This document shows positions 27,132-35,260 of a stretch of DNA of 64,000 nt, piece by piece. The DNA comes from Pseudomonas fluorescens (GTDB lineage Bacteria > Pseudomonadota > Gammaproteobacteria > Pseudomonadales > Pseudomonadaceae). The notes beneath the pieces are model-generated. The model was given only the letters and a program-made list of their open reading frames with translations. It had not been told where the DNA came from and did no database searches. A program made the translations under genes and the position numbers. The stretch lies in the NCBI RefSeq assembly GCF_003732425.1, contig NZ_MOBX01000013.1:870026-934025 (forward strand), in the 5' to 3' direction. Each line of letters starts with the position of its first letter. Position 1 is the stretch's first letter.

Positions 27132-28031
27132 GTGGACATCAAACAACTCAAGTTCCTGATCGCGCTGGACGAAACCCGCCACTTCGGCCAGGCCGCCGCC
27201 CGCTGCCACATCACTCAACCGACGTTGTCGATGCGCCTGCGCAATCTGGAAGACGAGCTGGATCTGGTGCTGGTCAACCGTGGCCAGCGTTTTGAAGGCT
27301 TCACCCAGGCCGGCGAGCGCGTGCTGGCCTGGGCGCGCACCTTGCTCGCAGCCCATGACGGTTTGTTCGCTGAAGCAGCAGCGTGTCGCGGGCAACTGGT
27401 GGGTAGCTTGCGGTTGGGCCTGGTGCCGCTGAGCAGCTTCAACCCGGTCAATTACATTCAGGGTTTGTCGGGGAGGTATCCAGAGCTGAAATTCAGTCTG
27501 TCGTCGCTCAGTTCCGACGAGATCATCGCCGGGCTGGGCAACAATCAGCTCGACTTGGGCGTGTGCTATCTGGATCACGTCAACCCGAGCTATTTCGAGT
27601 TTTTCGAGATTGGCGAAACCCGTGTCGGCCTGCTCTACGACAACCGCCACTTCCAGTTCGAAGGTTCTCAAATGAGCTGGGAAGACGCCGCCGAACTGCC
27701 GCTGGGGATGATCACCGCCGGCATGCATTACCGCAAATCCATCGACTTGAGCTTCCGCAGCCGTGGGCTCAGTCCGCAGCCGATCATGGAAAGCGATTCG
27801 ACCTATCAGCTGTTGCAGGCGATTCACCAGGGCTTCTGTTGCGCGATCATGCCGCTGGACAGTGGGCTGGAAGAACCGATTGAGCACCTGTCGTTCATGC
27901 AATTGCCGGATGCCAGCGTGCTCGCGCCGTTGGGCCTGGTGATGCGCAAGACTGAACCGCGTTCGGCGATTGCCGAGAAGTGTTTTGCCGAGGCGCGGAG
28001 GCTGTTTGGGGTTGAGGTTCCAGCCGAATAA
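27132..28031 (+). CDS. LysR-family regulator
   Basis: The 299-residue regulator has a winged helix (LKFLIALDETRHFGQAAARC, TQPTLSMRLRNLEDELD) similar in style to OxyR, but no redox Cys pair at the OxyR positions is evident. The start is GTG; the family N-terminus begins exactly there, though the ribosome site is weak. It is divergent from moaB-moeA and precedes a moaE relic and chrA, so a link to molybdate or oxyanion metabolism is possible but unproven. Confidence 0.88.
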   Translation: MDIKQLKFLIALDETRHFGQAAARCHITQPTLSMRLRNLEDELDLVLVNRGQRFEGFTQAGERVLAWARTLLAAHDGLFAEAAACRGQLVGSLRLGLVPLSSFNPVNYIQGLSGRYPELKFSLSSLSSDEIIAGLGNNQLDLGVCYLDHVNPSYFEFFEIGETRVGLLYDNRHFQFEGSQMSWEDAAELPLGMITAGMHYRKSIDLSFRSRGLSPQPIMESDSTYQLLQAIHQGFCCAIMPLDSGLEEPIEHLSFMQLPDASVLAPLGLVMRKTEPRSAIAEKCFAEARRLFGVEVPAE

Positions 28032-28036
28032 GCGCG

Positions 28037-28147
28037 ATTCCCGTCGAACTCAAGACCCGCGCACCGTTCTGGAAGCACGAGACCACGGCGCACGCTGCGC
28101 ATTGGGTCGAGGCGCGGGAGAGCGATCGGAATGCGGCGCTGCGCTGA
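28037..28147 (+). pseudogene. moaE: Relic of moaE (C-terminal 36 codons only)
   Basis: A frame without its own start runs to a TGA and reads VELKTRAPFWKHET, then HWVEARESDRNAALR. This closely follows the invariant C-terminus of the MoaE subunit of molybdopterin synthase, LKTxAPFWKxE ... WVEARESDxxAAxR. The rest of moaE is absent; the LysR stop lies 6 bases before it. It is a remnant, not a functional gene, left inside a molybdenum cofactor cluster. Confidence 0.78.
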
Positions 28148-28230
28148 AGTCTGGCGCATGCCTGACACCACGCCTAAACAAAAATCTGCTTAGATAGCCG
28201 CTCCGTCAGGATTCAACTCCGGAGTCTCGC

Positions 28231-29574
28231 TTGAGCACCGAGCCAAACAACCTGCCCCGCCCCGACCCCGTCACCCTGCGCCAGGCGTGGCGCTTTTGGC
28301 TGAAACTCGGCTGCATCGGTTTCGGCGGCCCGGCCGGGCAGATCGCGATCATGCATCAGGAACTGGTCGAGCGCCGGCGCTGGATCTCTGAAAAGCGTTT
28401 TCTGCACGCGCTCAACTACTGCATGTTGCTGCCTGGCCCCGAGGCTCAGCAATTGGCGACGTACATCGGCTGGCTGCTGCATCGCACTTGGGGCGGTGTT
28501 ATCGCCGGCGCGCTGTTTGTGCTGCCGTCGTTGTTCATTCTGATTGGCTTGTCGTGGCTGTACGTCGCTTTCGGTGATGTGCCGGCGGTGGCCGGGGTGT
28601 TTTACGGGATCAAACCGGCGATCACCGCGATTGTGTTGCACGCCGCGCATCGCATCGGCTCACGCGCATTGAAGAATGCCTGGCTGTGGGCGATTGCCGG
28701 GGCGTCGTTCGTGGCGATTTTCGCCTTCAACGTGCCCTTCCCCTTGATCGTCCTCGGGGCTGCGCTGATCGGCTATCTGGGCGGACGATTCGCGCCGCAG
28801 CGGTTCAGCCACGGCGGTGCGCGCAACAGCGAGAAATCCTTCGGCCCGGCGTTGATCGACGACGATACGCCGGCCCCCGAACATGTCCGTTTCAGCCTGA
28901 CGAAGTTGCTGCGGCTGCTGTCGGTCGGCGCCGCGCTGTGGTGTTTGCCCATGGCGTTATTGGCGGCGCTGTTTGGCCGGGACGGCACGTTCACGCAAAT
29001 GGCCTGGTTCTTCACCAAAGCTGCCCTGCTCACGTTTGGCGGCGCCTACGCGGTGCTGCCTTATGTCTATCAGGGCGCCGTCGGGCATTACGGCTGGTTG
29101 ACGCCGACGCAGATGATCGACGGCCTCGCACTCGGCGAAACCACCCCGGGGCCGCTGATCATGGTGGTGGCGTTTGTCGGTTTCGTCGGTGCCTACGTGC
29201 AACCGGCGTTCGGCCCCGAACATGCCTTTGCCGCCGGCGCGCTGGCAGCAACGCTGGTGACCTGGTTCACCTTCCTGCCATCGTTTCTGTTCATTCTCGC
29301 CGGCGGGCCGTTGGTGGAATCGACGCACAACGAACTGAAGTTCACCGCGCCGCTGACGGCGATCACCGCGGCCGTGGTCGGGGTGATTCTGAATCTGGCG
29401 TGTTTTTTCGCTTATCACGTGTTCTGGCCAAACGGTTTTGCCGGGGCGCTGGATGTGTTTTCGTTGATGCTGGCGGTGGCGGCGGCACTCGCGCTATTCG
29501 TTTTCAAGCGCGGCGTGATCAGCGTGTTGATCGTTTGCGCCCTCGCCGGGCTGGGCTTTCACCTGATGCGCTGA
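28231..29574 (+). CDS. chrA: Chromate transporter, two-domain ChrA
   Basis: The 447-residue membrane protein has two homologous halves. Each begins with the CHR motif (FWLKLGCIGFGGPAGQIA and FFTKAALLTFGGAYAVLP) and has a PGP motif (LLPGPEAQQLATYIGW and GETTPGPLIMV). ChrA of this long form exports chromate, a sulfate-like oxyanion. The start is TTG with GGAG six bases upstream. The gene stands alone; sulfate-starvation or chromate control cannot be read from the upstream sequence. Confidence 0.92.
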   Translation: MSTEPNNLPRPDPVTLRQAWRFWLKLGCIGFGGPAGQIAIMHQELVERRRWISEKRFLHALNYCMLLPGPEAQQLATYIGWLLHRTWGGVIAGALFVLPSLFILIGLSWLYVAFGDVPAVAGVFYGIKPAITAIVLHAAHRIGSRALKNAWLWAIAGASFVAIFAFNVPFPLIVLGAALIGYLGGRFAPQRFSHGGARNSEKSFGPALIDDDTPAPEHVRFSLTKLLRLLSVGAALWCLPMALLAALFGRDGTFTQMAWFFTKAALLTFGGAYAVLPYVYQGAVGHYGWLTPTQMIDGLALGETTPGPLIMVVAFVGFVGAYVQPAFGPEHAFAAGALAATLVTWFTFLPSFLFILAGGPLVESTHNELKFTAPLTAITAAVVGVILNLACFFAYHVFWPNGFAGALDVFSLMLAVAAALALFVFKRGVISVLIVCALAGLGFHLMR

Positions 29575-29689
29575 AGTGTGGCCTGCAAATCTCCCGTTTA
29601 CACGCCCGCGAATTCCCCCTTACTATCCGGGCACACCGGTCGGCGGGTCAGCCCGCCACCGACGTTTTCCGCCAACGGAAACACGCGTT

Positions 29690-29847
29690 ATGAGTACGTC
29701 ACCACAACAACCAGAATCGTTGAACGTCTCTACCCTGCGCGCCCTCTCTCACAGGGGCGGCGTATGAATCGTATCGTCAATCTCCCCATGGCCTTGCGCC
29801 GCTCCAAGCTGCGTCACTCCGCACGCCCGCCGGATATCGCCTGCTGA
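29690..29847 (+). other. Two overlapping micro-ORFs with hairpin leader
   Basis: Upstream (about 29641-29688) are two short hairpins, GGCGGG-TCAG-CCCGCC and TTTCCG-CCAA-CGGAAA. They are followed by a 25-codon ORF (29690-29767, begins MSTSPQQPESL) whose TGA overlaps, as ATGA, a 27-codon ORF (29764-29847, begins MNRIVNLPMALRRSK). Neither is recognised. The arrangement resembles leader peptides of a regulated transcript or the cut-off remains of one, since no gene follows directly. Confidence 0.35.
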
Positions 29848-29872
29848 TTTCTGTCAGTCAGTAAAGATCCAT

Positions 29873-29979
29873 TGTGGCGAGGGAGCTTGCTCCCGCTGGA
29901 CTGCATGGCAGTCCCCAGGCTTTGAATCAAAAAGCGAGAGCTGCTTCGCGCCTCAGCGGGAGCAAGCTCCCTCGCCACA
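29873..29979. repeat. REP pair, GGCGAGGGAGCTTGCTCCCG family
   Basis: Complementary half-sites at the two ends with a 60-base loop, upstream of the glutamine-synthetase-like gene. Confidence 0.88.
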
Positions 29980-30089
29980 GGTTCCGTGTCACCTCTGACT
30001 GATATCCATTTGAAATCCCTGCCGGGACGCCTTCCGTGTGTCCGGCCCGAATCTGCGCGCCTGTGCGGCGCCATCGTGAGTGATTGATT

Positions 30090-31454
30090 ATGAAATTCGC
30101 AGCCATCGAAGACGCACGCCTGTTCCTTGAACAGAACCCCGATATCGACATGATCGAGTTGTTCATCCTCGACGCCAACGGCGTGCCACGCGGCAAGCTG
30201 TTGCACCGCGAAGAACTGCTCGCCGTGTACCAAAGCGGCCGGCCGTTGCCGAGTACTATTCTCGGTCTGACCGTGCAGGGTGAAGACGTCGAGAACTCCG
30301 GTCTGGTCTGGGATGTCGGCGATATCGACTGCCGTGCCTATCCGCTGGAAGGCAGTCTGGTGCGCCTGCCATGGCGCAAGATTCCGACCGCCGCCGTGCA
30401 GGTCAGCATGCACCCGACCGAGGGCCTGCCGGCGAGCATCGCTGACCCGCGACACTTGCTGATCAGGGTCATCGACGGCCTCAAGGCCGAGGGTTATCAC
30501 CCGGTGATGGCCTGCGAGCTGGAGTTCTATCTGCTCGATGCCAAACGCGATCACAATGGCCGCCCGCAACCGGCGCTGGACGCTGACGGTGGTCGACCGC
30601 GACATACCCAGGTTTATGGTTTGCGCGAGCTGGAGCAGATCGAACCGTTCCTCGCCGACCTCTACAGCGCCTGCAAATTGCACGGTATTCCGGCACGCAC
30701 GGCGATTTCCGAATACGCGCCGGGTCAGGTGGAAATCACCCTTGAACACGGTGATGCGCTGGCGGCGATGGATCAGGCCGTGCGCTACAAACGTCTGGTC
30801 AAAGCCATCGCCCACCAGCACGGCATGCAGGCAACGTTCATGGCCAAGCCGTTCGATGATCTGGCGGGCACAGGCATGCACATGCACGTGAGTCTGGCCG
30901 ATGGCGCGGGACACAATCTGTTCGCCTCGGAGGATCCGGCCGGTACGCCGCTGCTGCGCACGGCGATTGGCGGCATGCTTGCCTCGCTGCTCGATACGTT
31001 GTTGCTGTTCTGCCCGAACGCCAACTCCTACCGACGCTTTCAGGCCAACAGCTACGCGCCGCTGGCGCCGACCTGGGGCGTCGACAACCGCACCGTGAGC
31101 CTGCGCGTGCCTGGCGGCCCGGCCAACACCCGGCACATCGAACACCGCATCTGCGGCGCGGACGCCAACCCGTATCTGGCCGCAGCGGCGATCCTTGCCG
31201 GGATTCATCGCGGCATTCGTGAAGACCTTGATCCGGGGGCGCCGGTCGAGGGCAATGGTTATGCACAAGCGAAGGAGTTACTGCCGACCGATTGGTTGAC
31301 CTCGCTGCAGGCACTGGAAAATTCGGTGTGGGCGCGGGATGCCTTGGGGCAGGAATTTCTCGGGGTGTATCTGGCGGTGAAGCGTGCCGAGTACCGGCAG
31401 TTCATGGCCGAGGTGGGTGAGCAGGATTGGCGGTGGTATCTCACCGAGGCCTGA
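30090..31454 (+). CDS. Glutamine synthetase family protein, gamma-glutamylpolyamine synthetase-like
   Basis: The 454-residue protein has the GS beta-grasp and catalytic domains: DANGVPRGKLL, CELEFYLLD (metal Glu), MHMHVSLAD (His in the active site), GVDNRTVSLRVPGG and RICGADANPYL. It lacks the adenylylated-Tyr region of GlnA. It is more like PuuA/SpuI-type enzymes that glutamylate amines, and is followed by a PuuB-like FAD oxidase, so a polyamine or related amine is the probable substrate. It is a diverged paralogue of puuA at 50529. Confidence 0.86.
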   Translation: MKFAAIEDARLFLEQNPDIDMIELFILDANGVPRGKLLHREELLAVYQSGRPLPSTILGLTVQGEDVENSGLVWDVGDIDCRAYPLEGSLVRLPWRKIPTAAVQVSMHPTEGLPASIADPRHLLIRVIDGLKAEGYHPVMACELEFYLLDAKRDHNGRPQPALDADGGRPRHTQVYGLRELEQIEPFLADLYSACKLHGIPARTAISEYAPGQVEITLEHGDALAAMDQAVRYKRLVKAIAHQHGMQATFMAKPFDDLAGTGMHMHVSLADGAGHNLFASEDPAGTPLLRTAIGGMLASLLDTLLLFCPNANSYRRFQANSYAPLAPTWGVDNRTVSLRVPGGPANTRHIEHRICGADANPYLAAAAILAGIHRGIREDLDPGAPVEGNGYAQAKELLPTDWLTSLQALENSVWARDALGQEFLGVYLAVKRAEYRQFMAEVGEQDWRWYLTEA

Positions 31455-31479
31455 GGTTTCAAGCCTCACCCCTAAACCC

Positions 31480-31569
31480 TGTGGGAGCTAGCCTGCTAGC
31501 GATTGCGGTGTGTCATTCACCCACGATGTGACTGATACGGCCTCATCGCCAGCAGGCTAGCTCCCACAG
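31480..31569. repeat. REP pair, variant GAGCTAGCCTGCTAGCGA
   Basis: Both arms carry the same compensatory change (GCTAGCCTGCTAGC instead of GCGAGCCTGCTCGC), so base pairing is kept. It lies between the synthetase and the FAD oxidase. Confidence 0.88.
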
Positions 31570-31610
31570 GGAATTGCATTCCGACTCCCGAATTTTGTGT
31601 GGACACTGAC

Positions 31611-32894
31611 ATGACCGAACGCTGCAATTCCTACTACACCGCCACCCTCAACCAGGACACCGACTACCCGACCCTGCAAGGCCGGCACAGGGTCGACGTG
31701 GTGATCATCGGCGGCGGTTTCACCGGCGTCGCCACCGCTGTCGAACTCGCCGAAAAAGGCCTGAAAGTCGCCATCGTCGAAAGCCACAAAATCGGCTGGG
31801 GCGCCACCGGGCGCAATGGCGGTCAAGTCACCGGCAGCCTTTCCGGCGACGGTGCGATGCGCAAACAGATGCGCGCGAAACTCGGCGATGAGGTCGATGA
31901 TTTCATCTGGCACCTGCGCTGGCGCGGGCATGAAATCATCCAGCAACGCGTCGAGAAATATGGCATTCAGTGCGATCTCAAACACGGTCATTTGCACGCC
32001 GCGTACAAGCCCAGCCACATGACTGACTTGCGCAAGGATTATGAAGAAGCCGTACGCCGAGGATTGGATGATGAAGTCAGCCTGCTCGACCGTAGCCAGG
32101 TGCGTGACCTGCTGCAAAGCGACCTCTACCACGGTGCAATCAAGAACACCCGCAACATGCATTTGCACCCGCTCAACCTGTGCATCGGTGAAGCGCGGGC
32201 GGCGGAAAGTCTCGGTGCGCTGATCTTTGAAAACAGCGAAGTGCTGGAGATCATTCACGGCGCTACGCCCGGTGTGCGCACGGCTCACGGGCAGATCGAT
32301 GCCAAGCAGGTGATGCTCGCCGGCGACGTCTACCACAAGCTCGAACCGGGGCAGCTCAAGGGCAAGATTTTCCCGGCCATGGGCGGCATCGTCACCACCG
32401 CGCCACTGGGGGATCTGGCAAAACAGATCAACCCCGAGGACCTTGCGGTGTACGACTGCCGTTTCGTCCTCGACTACTACCGCCTCACCGCCGACGGCCG
32501 CTTGCTGTTCGGTGGCGGTGCCAACTACAGCGGCAAGGATTCACGCGACATCGCCGCCGAACTGCGCCCGTGCATCGAGCAAACCTTCCCGGCGCTCAAA
32601 GGCGTGCAGATCGATTACCAGTGGAGCTGCGCGATGGGCATTGTCATCAACCGCATCCCGCAACTGGGCAAGCTCTCGGACAACGTCTGGTATTGCCAGG
32701 GCTACTCGGGGCACGGCATCGCGACGACGCACATCATGGGCGAAATCATGAGCCGCGCGATCACCGGGCAGATGGAGCAGTTCGATACGTTTGCCCAGTG
32801 CCAGCACATTCGCGTGCCGATGGGGGATTTGCTCGGTAACCCACTGCTTGCCGCCGGGATGTGGTACTACCAGATGCTTGAGCGCCTTCGCTGA
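31611..32894 (+). CDS. FAD-dependent amine oxidoreductase, PuuB-like
   Basis: The 427-residue DAO-fold flavoenzyme has the dinucleotide motif VVIIGGGFTGVATAVELAE at residues 30-48 and GWGATGRNGGQVTG, the flavin-contact stretch typical of gamma-glutamylputrescine oxidase. The C-terminal part has WCYCQGYSGHG-like text (NVWYCQGYSGHGIATTH). Paired with the preceding GS-like gene it would oxidise a gamma-glutamyl amine. A second, closer-to-cluster copy is at 47482. A DeoR gene converges downstream. Confidence 0.87.
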   Translation: MTERCNSYYTATLNQDTDYPTLQGRHRVDVVIIGGGFTGVATAVELAEKGLKVAIVESHKIGWGATGRNGGQVTGSLSGDGAMRKQMRAKLGDEVDDFIWHLRWRGHEIIQQRVEKYGIQCDLKHGHLHAAYKPSHMTDLRKDYEEAVRRGLDDEVSLLDRSQVRDLLQSDLYHGAIKNTRNMHLHPLNLCIGEARAAESLGALIFENSEVLEIIHGATPGVRTAHGQIDAKQVMLAGDVYHKLEPGQLKGKIFPAMGGIVTTAPLGDLAKQINPEDLAVYDCRFVLDYYRLTADGRLLFGGGANYSGKDSRDIAAELRPCIEQTFPALKGVQIDYQWSCAMGIVINRIPQLGKLSDNVWYCQGYSGHGIATTHIMGEIMSRAITGQMEQFDTFAQCQHIRVPMGDLLGNPLLAAGMWYYQMLERLR

Positions 32895-32907
32895 CACACC
32901 CTCCACT

Positions 32908-32993
32908 TGTAGGAGCTGCCGAAGGCTGCGATCTTTTGATCTTGTTTTTAAAAATCAAAATCAAAAGATCGCAGCCTTCGGCAGCTCCTACAG
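32908..32993. repeat. GGAGCTGCCGAAGGCTGCGA inverted repeat
   Basis: Near-perfect hairpin directly after the FAD oxidase gene. A lone REP half-site (TGTGGGAGCGAGCCTGCTCG) follows at 33019-33045. Confidence 0.9.
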
Positions 32994-33068
32994 GGTCATC
33001 GATTCACTGAAGATCCATTGTGGGAGCGAGCCTGCTCGCAAAGAGGCCCTCAAACCCACCACAAAACC

Positions 33069-33854
33069 TCAATCCGGCAACTGCTCGACGACAATCCCCA
33101 ACCGCCGATAATCCTCGACACTCCCCGACGCTACATGCTGCTCGGTAATCAGCGTGTGCAGGCGCGTACATGGCGCCACCACAAACGGCTCCACCGCCCC
33201 GAGCTTGTCCGCCGTGGTCACCGCAATCACCCGCGTCGCGCCATCGAGCATCGCCTGCTTCACCGGCACCTCATCGAAGTGCAGCGAGGTAATCCCCACT
33301 TCCGGATGAATCGCACAGACGCCGGTAATCGCCAGATCTGCCCTGATCCCGGCCAGCAGCCGCAGGGCCTCATGCCCACCCGCCGCCATCGTTCGCGGGT
33401 TCAGCTGGCCGCCGGCGAGAATCACCTTCACACCCTTGAACTCCGAGAGCGCAATCGCCGTTATCGGTGAAGCGGTCACTGCCGTAATGCTGATATCTGC
33501 ACGCAGCGAGCGCGCCACCTGCAACGTGGTCGAACCGGAATCGAACAGCACAATCTGCCCGTCCTCAACCTCCTGCGCCGCCCGTTGCGCCAAGCGAATC
33601 TTGACCTCATCCGTCTCGTCCAGCCGGGTGAAGTAATCCTTGCCGGAATCTTTCGGACGCGGCAACGCCCCGCCGTGGACGCGTTGCACCAGCCCGGCAG
33701 TGTCCAGTTCGGCGAGGTCGCGGCGGATGGTGTCTTCGGACACCGCGAAGTGCTGGCTCAGCTCGGAGGCCATGACCTTGCCGTCACGTTCGAGGAGCAA
33801 AAGGATTTTCTGTCGGCGCAGGGATGGCAGCTCAGCTGCGGAATGATCGTGCAT
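33069..33854 (-). CDS. DeoR-family repressor
   Basis: The 261-residue regulator has the DeoR helix-turn-helix (RRQKILLLLERDGKVMASEL, SEDTIRRDLAELDTAGLVQRVHGGA) and a C-terminal sugar-phosphate-isomerase-like sensor with IVLFDSGSTTLQVAR. Such regulators bind phosphorylated sugars. No sugar operon is present on either side, so the target is unknown. Confidence 0.88.
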   Translation of the reverse strand: MHDHSAAELPSLRRQKILLLLERDGKVMASELSQHFAVSEDTIRRDLAELDTAGLVQRVHGGALPRPKDSGKDYFTRLDETDEVKIRLAQRAAQEVEDGQIVLFDSGSTTLQVARSLRADISITAVTASPITAIALSEFKGVKVILAGGQLNPRTMAAGGHEALRLLAGIRADLAITGVCAIHPEVGITSLHFDEVPVKQAMLDGATRVIAVTTADKLGAVEPFVVAPCTRLHTLITEQHVASGSVEDYRRLGIVVEQLPD

Positions 33855-34034
33855 GGTTATGCCTGTTTATGCTTGTAATTGCAGGTTTTTGCGAGAGTAG
33901 CGAAAGCCTTGAGCAAACACAAACCGTCGGGGTATCAATTGTTTCGATCATTGGAATCGACAAGGCGCATTTTTTCTTTGCTTTCAACCTGTTCAGAATG
34001 GCAGCACTTCTAAAAGGCTCAGGATGAACACCTC

Positions 34035-34103
34035 ATGAATCTCAATTTTGCGTTCGCGTGCATGATCGTCGTGTCGTTTGCGATTGCCTTGGGCCACGCC
34101 TGA
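34035..34103 (+). CDS. Possible 22-residue hydrophobic peptide
   Basis: A short ORF reads MNLNFAFACMIVVSFAIALG and two more residues, a single membrane helix. AGGATG lies 12 bases ahead of the ATG. It stands in the long gap after the DeoR gene, just before the duplicated block. Nothing else supports it. Confidence 0.3.
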   Translation: MNLNFAFACMIVVSFAIALGHA

Positions 34104-34120
34104 CAACACCTCAGGCCGAC

Positions 34121-34650
34121 GCCGGATCTACAAGGATTTGCTGCACACATCATCTAATGCATCACACAAACCTGTGGCGAGGGAGCTTGCTCCCGCTCGG
34201 CGGCGAAGCCGTCGTAAACCCTGCCAACCCGGTTGCATCAGAATGTCCCGGTCGTCAGGTTTGGGTCTGCTGCGCAGCCCAGCGGGAGCAAGCTCCCTCG
34301 CCACAATGAGTTGTAATCAGAATCAAACGGACACCACTTTCGCCGTACCGCACAAATAGACCTTGTCCCGGAAATCGTTCTGGTTTCGACGTGCTGCCGC
34401 CCTTTCTGGTCTATCCGCGCCGGATCTACAAGGATTTGCTGCGCACATCATCTAATGCATCACACAAACCTGTGGCGAGGGAGCTTGCTCCCGCTCGGCG
34501 GCGAAGCCGTCGTAAACCCTGCCAACCCGGTTACATCAGAATGTCCCGGTCGTCAGGTTGGGGTCTGCTGCGCAGCCCAGCGGGAGCAAGCTCCCTCGCC
34601 ACAATGAGTTTTAATCAGAATCAAACGGACACCACTTTCGCTGTACGCAC
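34121..34650. repeat. Direct duplication, 298-bp period, containing REP pairs and a gene tail
   Basis: The block starting GCCGGATCTACAAGGATTTG at 34121 recurs at 34419 with few changes over more than 230 bases. Each copy contains a GGCGAGGGAGCTTGCTCCCG REP pair (34172-34305 and 34470-34603) and ends with text from the 3' end of the minus-strand gene at 34621 (AATCAGAATCAAACGGACAC). The first copy thus carries a degenerate gene tail. Nothing else coding was seen in this 766-base gap. Confidence 0.88.
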
Positions 34651-35139
34651 AAAAAGCGCATGGGCCTTGTCCCAGAAATTGCCGCCCAGCACAAAGAAAC
34701 TGCCGATGAACATCAGATCCCCAAGCATCTGCAACTGCCATAGATTGGGGCGCAACCCCGGCCAGAAGTTATCGAAATACGGTTCCAGAAACGACGTCAG
34801 CAACGGCAGGCAAAACATCACCACGCCCACCCTATGCCGCAGCGGCGAGACTTCGGCGACCGGCGTCGGAAGCATCCCCGAGACATGCCGGCCAATGGTG
34901 CGTTTGAGCTCGGCAAATCCGGCCTTGCCCATCACCGCGATGACCACCAGCAACAGCACCTTGTTACTGATAAAGAGCACGCCGGTCAGCGCCGCGACTT
35001 TCGAACCGGGCACGTCGAGGGCGGCGGCCAGTGGCACCATCAGCCACGAGCCCAGCATCAGGCAGATGATCGCCACGCCAACCTTGAAGCGCCAGGTGGC
35101 AGCGGGGGGCGGTGTCACCGGATCTTGGACAGTTTCCAT
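34621..35139 (-). CDS. Freestanding transporter-suffix-like membrane protein
   Basis: The 172-residue protein has four hydrophobic segments and ends with LGDLMFIGSFFVLGGNFWDK, a sequence I associate with the so-called transporter suffix domain, found either fused to the C-terminus of RND pumps or as a separate protein. The start at 35139 is chosen because the longer frame adds no family-like residues. It is divergent from an efflux operon (OMF, HlyD, DUF2955), which fits a role at a transport complex. The name rests on memory of the family and function is unknown. Confidence 0.65.
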   Translation of the reverse strand: METVQDPVTPPPAATWRFKVGVAIICLMLGSWLMVPLAAALDVPGSKVAALTGVLFISNKVLLLVVIAVMGKAGFAELKRTIGRHVSGMLPTPVAEVSPLRHRVGVVMFCLPLLTSFLEPYFDNFWPGLRPNLWQLQMLGDLMFIGSFFVLGGNFWDKAHALFVRTAKVVSV

Positions 35140-35260
35140 GGTTTTGTACCTGTTTGGGTGGAGTGCAGACGCCTGCAAAGCGTAGCAGCAGATTCACCTG
35201 AACAACTTGCCATTCGACGTCTATGCTCCACTGATATTTGCGGGTCAGGGACATAACGCA

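Noticed and set aside
29641..29690. Guanidine-II (mini-ykkC) riboswitch
   Set aside because: There are two hairpins in tandem, but their loops are TCAG and CCAA rather than the ACGR loops that define the class.
29814..31268. 484-codon minus-strand frame opposite the GS-like gene
   Set aside because: Antisense shadow, crosses a REP pair.
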